DNA of 64,000 nucleotides from an uncultured Pelagibacteraceae bacterium (GTDB taxonomy: Bacteria; Pseudomonadota; Alphaproteobacteria; Pelagibacterales; Pelagibacteraceae), in NCBI GenBank assembly GCA_902568975.1, contig CACFSO010000002.1, positions 1-64,000 on the forward strand, given 5' to 3'. The notes under the pieces are model-generated. The model saw nothing but the letters and a program-made list of their open reading frames with translations. It was not told the origin of the DNA and made no database searches. Below are positions 59,073 to 64,000 of the stretch, one piece after another. The first letter of the stretch is position 1; the number at the start of each line of letters is the position of its first letter. The position numbers were made by a program, and so were the translations under genes.

Positions 59073-60263
59073 TTACTCTAAAATCTTAGTTACTACTCCA
59101 GCTCCTACAGTTTTTCCACCTTCTCTAATAGCAAAATTTAATTTCTCACTCATTGCAATTGGAGTTATTAATTTAACTGTAAACTTAGCATCATCACCTG
59201 GCATAACCATTTCCGTACCAGATGGTAACTCTACTTCTCCTGTTACATCAGTAGTCCTAAAATAAAATTGTGGTCTATACTTAGTAAAAAAAGGCGTATG
59301 TCTTCCACCTTCCTCTTTTTTAAGTACATAAGCTTGGGCTTCAAATTTAGTATGTGGAGTAACAGAACCTGGTTTAGCTAAAACCTGTCCTCTTTCAACA
59401 TCAGTTCTCTCTACTCCTCGCAATAAAGCTCCTATATTGTCACCTGCTTCACCTGTATCTAATATTTTTCTAAACATTTCTACTCCAGTACAAACAGTTT
59501 TTTTGGTATCTCTAATTCCAACTATTTCAATTTCTTCTCCTGTTTTTACAACTCCTTGTTCGACTCTACCCGTAACCACTGTACCCCTTCCAGAAATTGA
59601 AAAAACATCTTCAACAGGCATTAGAAAAGGTTTATCTTTTGGTCTATCAGGTTGAGGAATATGTTCATCTATAGCCTTAACAAGTTCTAAGATAGAATTT
59701 TTTCCTATTTCATCATCTTTTCCCTCTACAGCTGCTAAAGCAGATCCTTTTATTATAGGAGTCTTGTCTCCTGGGAATTTGTATGAAGTTAGTAATTCTT
59801 TTATTTCTTCTTCAACAAGATCTATTAGTTCTTTATCTTGAACTTGATCAACTTTATTCAAATAAACAACAATTGCTGGTACACCTACTTGCCTCGCTAA
59901 AAGTATATGTTCTCTTGTTTGTGGCATTGGGCCATCAGCGGCATTAACTACTAATATTGCACCATCCATTTGAGCTGCGCCTGTAATCATATTTTTTACA
60001 TAATCAGCATGACCAGGGCAGTCTACATGAGCGTAATGTCTTTTTTCACTTTCATATTCGACATGGGCGGTTGCTATGGTTATTCCTCTTTCTTTTTCTT
60101 CTGGAGCTTTATCAATTTGATCATAAGCTACAAATTGTGCGCCACCTTTCTCAGCTAAAACTTTTGTTATAGCTGCGGTTAAAGTTGTTTTACCGTGATC
60201 CACGTGTCCAATTGTACCAACATTGGCGTGTGGTTTACTTCTATTAAATTTTTCTTTCGACAT
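59073..60263 (-). CDS. tuf: Translation elongation factor Tu
   Basis: GTPase that delivers aminoacyl-tRNA to the ribosome (396 aa). G-domain motifs are [17 protein letters not shown] (about 15-31), [15 protein letters not shown] and NKVDQ. Domains II and III carry [18 protein letters not shown] and the C-terminal [38 protein letters not shown]. It is the only tuf in the window. The usual second site, after fusA, lacks one. Its codon use and GC content look slightly higher than the neighbours, as expected for a highly expressed gene. Confidence 0.99.
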   Translation of the reverse strand: MSKEKFNRSKPHANVGTIGHVDHGKTTLTAAITKVLAEKGGAQFVAYDQIDKAPEEKERGITIATAHVEYESEKRHYAHVDCPGHADYVKNMITGAAQMDGAILVVNAADGPMPQTREHILLARQVGVPAIVVYLNKVDQVQDKELIDLVEEEIKELLTSYKFPGDKTPIIKGSALAAVEGKDDEIGKNSILELVKAIDEHIPQPDRPKDKPFLMPVEDVFSISGRGTVVTGRVEQGVVKTGEEIEIVGIRDTKKTVCTGVEMFRKILDTGEAGDNIGALLRGVERTDVERGQVLAKPGSVTPHTKFEAQAYVLKKEEGGRHTPFFTKYRPQFYFRTTDVTGEVELPSGTEMVMPGDDAKFTVKLITPIAMSEKLNFAIREGGKTVGAGVVTKILE

Positions 60264-60299
60264 TACTTTTATTACCTCATTTTAATATTTTTATTTTCT

Positions 60300-60373
60300 T
60301 GGAGCGGGTGATGGGAATCGAACCCACGCAACCAGCTTGGAAGGCTAGTGTTCTACCACTGAACTACACCCGC
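60300..60373 (-). tRNA. tRNA-Gly(UCC)
   Basis: On the minus strand GCGGGTG pairs with CACCCGC, followed by discriminator U and encoded CCA. The anticodon loop CTTCCAA gives UCC, closed by CTAGC/GCTGG with one wobble pair. The T-arm GTGGG-TTCGATT-CCCAT is standard. It sits 36 bp upstream of the tuf ATG, resembling the tyrU-glyT-tufB order of E. coli. Confidence 0.97.
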
Positions 60374-60418
60374 ATACCCAAGTGCGCACTCCAATTTATT
60401 ATTTAAAAAATTATTGAA

Positions 60419-60504
<86 letters not shown>

Positions 60505-60513
60505 AACTAAGTC

Positions 60514-60527
60514 GGGGAAGCGTCCCC
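60514..60527. other. GC-rich hairpin GGGGA-N4-TCCCC upstream of tRNA-Tyr
   Basis: A perfect 5-bp stem with a 4-nt loop lies 9 bp before the 5' end of tRNA-Tyr, inside the expected transcript leader. It stands out because surrounding intergenic DNA is almost pure A/T. There is no U-tract on either side, so it does not look like a terminator. A role in 5' processing of the tRNA or in rRNA-type antitermination is possible. Confidence 0.35.
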
Positions 60528-60557
60528 TTGTTCAATAAAGCTTTAAACAACATGCGT

Positions 60558-60585
60558 TTTATATATTTTTATTGCATAATTGCAA
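60558..60585 (-). promoter_or_regulatory. Candidate promoter of the tRNA-Tyr/Gly-tuf operon
   Basis: On the minus strand TTGCAA (60580-60585) and TATAAA (60558-60563) are separated by 16 bp. Transcription would begin near 60551, about 47 bp before tRNA-Tyr. The 135-bp gap to the divergent rlmB must hold both promoters. Confidence 0.4.
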
Positions 60586-60639
60586 TAATAGAAATAGCGG
60601 GAAAAGAGCCAAAAAAACGTATAAAAACCATTATTAATT

Positions 60640-61383
60640 ATGAATAAATCATCTTTTTTTATAGTTGGAAAACATGCTGTGCTAGAAGCGTTAAAAAATC
60701 CTAAAAGAAAAGTATTAAGAGTTTTTTTAACAGAAGAAAGTAAAAAAAATATCCACAGATTTAGTCCAAATAACAATTTATTAAAAAATATAAAAATTTT
60801 TTATAAAACAAAAAAAGAGATGGATAAATTTTCTAAAAATGAAGGAATTTTACATCAAGGTTTTATTGCTGAAATAGAACACTTGGAAAATATAGATATA
60901 AAAGAGTATATAAAAAAAAAAGATAATTTAAATTTTGTTTGTTTAGATAATGTATCAGATCCAAGAAATATTGGATCAATAATAAGAAGTGCAGCTTGTT
61001 TTAAAATTGATGGAATAATTGTTAAAGATAGACATTTCCCTAGAGAAAGTAAAATAATGTACAAGTCTGCAAGTGGTGGTTTTGAACATATAAATATTTT
61101 TAAAGTTTCAAATATAAATACTATTTTAAAATACTTAAGAGAAAAAAATTTTTGGGTTTATGGATTTGATGCTCAAAGTGATAAAGATTTTACAAAAGTT
61201 AAATGGGAAGGAAAAAATGTACTTTTATTTGGATCTGAAGGATTTGGTATAAAAAAACATACTGAAAAATATACAGATTTTTTAGTAAAAATTGATATAA
61301 ACAAAAAAATTGAAAGTTTAAATATATCAAATAGTGCATCGATTGTTTTTCATCATATAAATCAACAAAAAAAAACATCTTGA
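60640..61383 (+). CDS. rlmB: 23S rRNA (guanosine-2'-O-)-methyltransferase RlmB (TrmH/SpoU family)
   Basis: SPOUT-fold methyltransferase, most likely for Gm2251 of 23S rRNA. The N-terminal substrate-binding domain starts FIVGKHAVLEALKNPKRKVLRVFL. The knotted catalytic domain has LDNVSDPRNIGSIIRSAACF, LLFGSEGFGIK and VKIDINKKIESLNISNSASIVFH, which correspond to motifs 1-3. Its 247 aa is typical. TrmH-type tRNA methylase is the alternative, but the extended N-terminal domain favours RlmB. It is divergent from the tRNA-Tyr-tuf operon. Confidence 0.9.
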   Translation: MNKSSFFIVGKHAVLEALKNPKRKVLRVFLTEESKKNIHRFSPNNNLLKNIKIFYKTKKEMDKFSKNEGILHQGFIAEIEHLENIDIKEYIKKKDNLNFVCLDNVSDPRNIGSIIRSAACFKIDGIIVKDRHFPRESKIMYKSASGGFEHINIFKVSNINTILKYLREKNFWVYGFDAQSDKDFTKVKWEGKNVLLFGSEGFGIKKHTEKYTDFLVKIDINKKIESLNISNSASIVFHHINQQKKTS

Positions 61384-61415
61384 TAATATAAAAATTCCTA
61401 TTAAAAAACATTTAA

Positions 61416-61491
61416 GCCCTTGTAGCTCAGCTGGTAGAGCAATTGATTTGTAATCAATAGGTCCGCGGTTCGAATCCGTGCGGGGGCACCA
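61416..61491 (+). tRNA. tRNA-Thr(UGU)
   Basis: GCCCTTG pairs with CGGGGGC (two G-U wobbles), followed by discriminator A and encoded CCA. The anticodon loop TTTGTAA gives UGU, closed by ATTGA/TCAAT. The T-arm CGCGG-TTCGAAT-CCGTG has one wobble pair. It lies 32 bp after rlmB on the same strand and ends 3 bp from the stop of the convergent nadK. Confidence 0.97.
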
Positions 61492-61494
61492 TTA

Positions 61495-62265
61495 TTAATT
61501 TACTTCTTTTCTTAACTGCTCGATTTTAATTTTTTTTTGAAGACTGCTATTAGTATCATAAAGCAATTTAAATTTAATTTTATTATTTGTTTTAATAAAA
61601 ATTGATTTTGCATTTCTTACTTCAAAATTATCGGCAACAGCACTTATTGGTCTTTTTTTAATATTTAGATTGATAATTTTTATTTTTGATTTTTCACTTA
61701 TTATTTTGCCTCTCCAACGTCTTGGTCTAAATGGACTTATTGGACTAATTGAAATTTTTTTTGAATTTAAATTTAAAATAGGTCCATGAACTGACATATT
61801 GTATGCTGTGCTACCAGCTGGAGTGGATATAATAACGCCATCAGAAATTAGTTTTTTTATTATGACCTTAGATCCATTTATAATTGATAATGATGCAGTT
61901 TGACGACTTTGTCTAAGTATAGATACTTCATTAATAGCAATGGATTTTTTAATCTTACCTAATTTATTTTTTACTAACATTTCTAATGGAGATATTGAAA
62001 TAATTTTTGCTTTTGATAAATTTTTGATCGTATTCTTATTAGAAAATTTATTCATGAGAAATCCATAACTTCCAGAATTTATTCCATAAAAAGGTTTATT
62101 ATACTTTTGAAATTTTTTTAATATTTTAAGCATAAATCCATCACCACCAACAACAATTATCAAATTTGATTTTAAAATAGAAAATGTTTCTATTTTTCTT
62201 TCAATAAAATTTTTAATCTTTTTCGATAAATTATTATTGTCAAAAACTATAAAAGGTTTAATCAT
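61495..62265 (-). CDS. nadK: NAD kinase
   Basis: Phosphorylates NAD to NADP. The ATP/NAD-kinase motif GGDG is at about 40-43 (LIIVVGGDGFMLKILKKF). The second site is GVIISTPAGSTAYNMSVHGPIL (about 145-165), and the NE/D-type region is SIAINEVSI. At 256 aa it is at the short end of the family. It starts 5 bp downstream of the CCA end of tRNA-Leu(UAA) on the same strand, so it shares a transcript with the tRNA and the genes before it. Confidence 0.94.
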   Translation of the reverse strand: MIKPFIVFDNNNLSKKIKNFIERKIETFSILKSNLIIVVGGDGFMLKILKKFQKYNKPFYGINSGSYGFLMNKFSNKNTIKNLSKAKIISISPLEMLVKNKLGKIKKSIAINEVSILRQSRQTASLSIINGSKVIIKKLISDGVIISTPAGSTAYNMSVHGPILNLNSKKISISPISPFRPRRWRGKIISEKSKIKIINLNIKKRPISAVADNFEVRNAKSIFIKTNNKIKFKLLYDTNSSLQKKIKIEQLRKEVN

Positions 62266-62270
62266 TTTTA

Positions 62271-62356
62271 TGGTGCCCTCGGCCAGACTCGAACTGGCAC
62301 TCCCAAAAGGGCAAGGATTTTAAGTCCTTTGTGTCTACCAATTTCACCACGAGGGC
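62271..62356 (-). tRNA. tRNA-Leu(UAA)
   Basis: On the minus strand GCCCTCG pairs with CGAGGGC, followed by discriminator A and encoded CCA. The anticodon loop CTTAAAA gives UAA, closed by AAGGA/TCCTT. The class II variable arm (TGCCCTTTTGGGAG) and the T-arm GCCAG-TTCGAGT-CTGGC are clear. Its first 13 nt are also the last codons and stop of the upstream gamma-glutamylcyclotransferase-like gene. UUA, its cognate codon, should be among the most used Leu codons in such an A+T-rich genome. Confidence 0.97.
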
Positions 62357-62751
62357 ATTAAAGCTTTTTTTAGATATTTTTTATCAAGATTGCAATCTTT
62401 ATATCCACGTTTTACTATATTTAAATATCGTTCAGTTGGAAACTTGAATGGGGATTTCTTTACCATTGTATAGGTCATGACTTTTTTACCATAATATAAA
62501 AAATAATATTTTTTATATAGAATTGGAAAATCTTCATAAATATCTAATTTTTTTTCATCGCTTTTTGAAATTTTAAAAAGACCACCTGGAACAATTGAAT
62601 TTATTTTTGATTCAATATCAGCTGCTCTATATTTACTTCTAAAAGTTAATTTGAAATCTTTTAAATTAATTTTTTTTAGAAAAATACTGTCTTTACATCT
62701 TCGCTTCATTTGAAAATGATTAAGATTGCTGCCGTACGCAAAATAAAGCAT
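62344..62751 (-). CDS. Gamma-glutamylcyclotransferase-like protein
   Basis: GGCT/AIG2-fold protein of 135 aa. The substrate-loop signature YFAYGSNLN is at residues 3-11, and an acidic residue that could be the general acid/base is E73 in KKLDIYEDFP. Families with this fold release 5-oxoproline from gamma-glutamyl peptides or have unknown roles; the substrate cannot be told. Its last four codons and stop (MPSW-TGA) overlap the 5' 13 nt of tRNA-Leu(UAA) on the same strand. It overlaps the upstream CinA-like gene by one base. Confidence 0.82.
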   Translation of the reverse strand: MLYFAYGSNLNHFQMKRRCKDSIFLKKINLKDFKLTFRSKYRAADIESKINSIVPGGLFKISKSDEKKLDIYEDFPILYKKYYFLYYGKKVMTYTMVKKSPFKFPTERYLNIVKRGYKDCNLDKKYLKKALMPSW

Positions 62752-63503
62752 TAATCTCTCTCAATTATTTCTATTTTTTTTTCTTTAACAAACGCAAGTA
62801 TTTGAGAATTACAATTATTAATTTTTGACTTATCTTTAGATCTTATAACTATTGAAACTCCAACCTTTCCTTGTCTAAAAAAAGGATAACTGCCTATATC
62901 GACATCAATATTTTTATTCTGTACCTCCTTTAAAGGTTTTGAAATTTCGCTTTCTAAAGTTCTCAAGCTAATCGTTAAACTCAATATTGGATCTCCTCCT
63001 ACAAGTTTATTGTTTATTGATGGCAACATTGACTCCAAAATTGATGGAACACCAGGTAAACAAAAAACGTTCTCAACATAAAATCCAGGTGCACCACTTG
63101 AAGGGTTTAATATTAATTTAGCATTTGATGGCATCCAAGTCATTCTTTGCCTGCCCTCATTAAATTCACTAGGTTGATAATATTTCTCTAATATTTTAAA
63201 AGCTTCTTCATTAATTTCGTATTTCAATCTAAATGCTTTAGATACAGACTCTGATGTTATATCATCATGTGTTGGTCCAATTCCTCCAGAGGTAAAGACA
63301 TAATCAAATCTTTTTCTTAAATCATTAATAGTTTTTACTATTATTTCTTCAACATCGGGTATAGATCTAACTTCTTGAACTTTTATCCCTATAGAATTTA
63401 ACCATTTTGAAATAGTACTTGTATTTAAATCCTTAGTTCTTCCAGATAATATTTCATTACCTATTATTATTATTCCTGCAATTATTTCTTTTTTATTTTT
63501 CAT
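62751..63503 (-). CDS. CinA-family (MoaB/Mog-like N-terminal domain) protein
   Basis: Contains the molybdopterin-binding-like fold of the CinA N-terminal domain: IIIIGNEILSGRTKDLNTSTISKWL, then FTSGGIGPTHDDITSESVSKAF and LPGVPSILESMLP. It ends after about 250 aa and lacks the C-terminal nicotinamide-nucleotide amidase (PncC) domain of full CinA. Relatives of this stand-alone type are often annotated as competence/damage-inducible or molybdopterin-binding proteins, and some CinA domains act as ADP-ribose pyrophosphatases. I chose the ATG at 63503; the longer ORF opens with TTG inside the sfsA region. It is divergent from sfsA across 22 bp. Confidence 0.85.
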   Translation of the reverse strand: MKNKKEIIAGIIIIGNEILSGRTKDLNTSTISKWLNSIGIKVQEVRSIPDVEEIIVKTINDLRKRFDYVFTSGGIGPTHDDITSESVSKAFRLKYEINEEAFKILEKYYQPSEFNEGRQRMTWMPSNAKLILNPSSGAPGFYVENVFCLPGVPSILESMLPSINNKLVGGDPILSLTISLRTLESEISKPLKEVQNKNIDVDIGSYPFFRQGKVGVSIVIRSKDKSKINNCNSQILAFVKEKKIEIIERD

Positions 63504-63525
63504 TAACAAATATAAATAAATAATA

Positions 63526-64000
63526 ATGAAATTTACAAGTTCTTTAATTAAAGGCAAATTTATAAAGAGATATAAAAGATTTTTTGTTGATATTGGGTTA
63601 AAAAAACAAATTATTACTGCTCACTGCCCTAATACTGGTTCTATGATGGGTTTATTGAATAAAGGTAACGATGTATGGATAACAAAAAATAATGACCCAA
63701 AACGTAAATTAAAATACACATTAGAGATAATAAAAGTAAAGAGTTCTTTAATTGGAGTAAACACTCATAGGGCTAATAGAATTGTAGAGCATGGTTTAAA
63801 AAATAAACTAATTAAAGAATTTAATAAAGTTAATATTATAAAACCAGAATTTAAGTTTAACCAAGATACTAGGTTTGACTTTTTATGTGACAAAAAAATA
63901 ATTGAAGTTAAAAATGTTACTCTATGTAGAAATAAAAATATTGCTGAATTTCCAGATGCTATTACCTCAAGAGGTTCAAAACACTTAAAAAATTTGATTA
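63526..64000 (+). CDS. sfsA: SfsA family protein (3' end outside window)
   Basis: Not in the ORF track because it runs off the window; I translated it. It starts MKFTSSLIKGKFIKRYKRFFVDIG and shows the SfsA landmarks AHCPNTGSMMGLL, RFDFLCDKKIIEVKNVTL and AEFPDAITSRGSKHLKNL, where the D/E-x-K elements look like a nuclease-type metal site. 158 codons are visible of a usual ~230. In E. coli SfsA was linked to sugar-fermentation stimulation and nucleic-acid binding; its real role is unsettled. Confidence 0.92.
   Translation, partial: MKFTSSLIKGKFIKRYKRFFVDIGLKKQIITAHCPNTGSMMGLLNKGNDVWITKNNDPKRKLKYTLEIIKVKSSLIGVNTHRANRIVEHGLKNKLIKEFNKVNIIKPEFKFNQDTRFDFLCDKKIIEVKNVTLCRNKNIAEFPDAITSRGSKHLKNLI

Overview
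The window looks like chromosome from a streamlined SAR11-type alphaproteobacterium ('Candidatus Pelagibacter' or a close relative). The evidence is very high A+T content, Lys/Asn/Ile-rich proteins, almost no intergenic space (the longest gene-free stretch is about 155 bp), many 1-8 bp gene overlaps, a soxBDAG sarcosine oxidase operon, and a merged rpoBC-str-S10-spc-alpha ribosomal cluster without rpmD. I infer this from gene content and order; no database search was run. There is no rRNA operon, CRISPR array, insertion sequence, prophage or integrase.

Layout. (1) 1-4834, minus strand: pdxJ (cut by the window edge), pyrE, spoT/rsh, folK, smpB and dapA, tightly packed and partly overlapping. 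(2) 4875-7990: slt (plus), a methyltransferase of unknown substrate (minus) and tRNA-Ser(GCU). (3) 8059-13145: soxB-D-A-G (plus), with two perfect 14-bp palindromes in its 68-bp leader. (4) 13107-19234, minus: a MATE exporter, trhO, an O-methyltransferase, and gatC-gatA-gatB (transcribed in that order). (5) 19284-25923, plus: ruvX, pyrB, a pyrC-like gene without the HxH metal motif, plsY, topA, a small exported Lys-rich protein and a RidA-family protein. (6) 25924-31836: ugd-galU (minus), panC (plus), mgtE (minus), lipB (plus) and an RluC/D-type pseudouridine synthase (minus). (7) 30922-60504, minus: about 29.6 kb of unidirectional information-processing genes, running from tRNA-Tyr, tRNA-Gly, tuf, tRNA-Trp, secE and nusG through rplKAJL, rpoBC, rpsL-rpsG-fusA, the S10 and spc clusters, adk and the alpha cluster to rluC. 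(8) 60640-64000: rlmB, tRNA-Thr(UGU), nadK, tRNA-Leu(UAA), a gamma-glutamylcyclotransferase-like gene, a CinA N-terminal-domain gene and the start of sfsA.

How the genes work together. Most of the window is core machinery: ribosome, RNA polymerase, Sec translocon, tRNA charging (GatCAB), rRNA and tRNA modification, ribosome rescue (SmpB) and the stringent response (SpoT). Around it are short pathway pieces: pyrimidine synthesis (pyrB, pyrC-like, pyrE), vitamins and cofactors (pdxJ, folK, panC, lipB, nadK), phospholipid (plsY), lysine/peptidoglycan (dapA, slt) and UDP-glucuronate (galU, ugd). The one clearly ecological module is soxBDAG, which oxidises N-methylglycine to glycine and delivers a one-carbon unit to folate.

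Nothing here is a wholly new multi-gene system. The best leads are the metal-site-degenerate PyrC-like protein beside PyrB, the twin palindromes at the sox promoter, a gene whose stop codon lies inside tRNA-Leu(UAA), the lack of space for terminators at all six convergent junctions, the missing rpmD, the displaced tuf, and promoters confined to the few real gaps in the ribosomal cluster.
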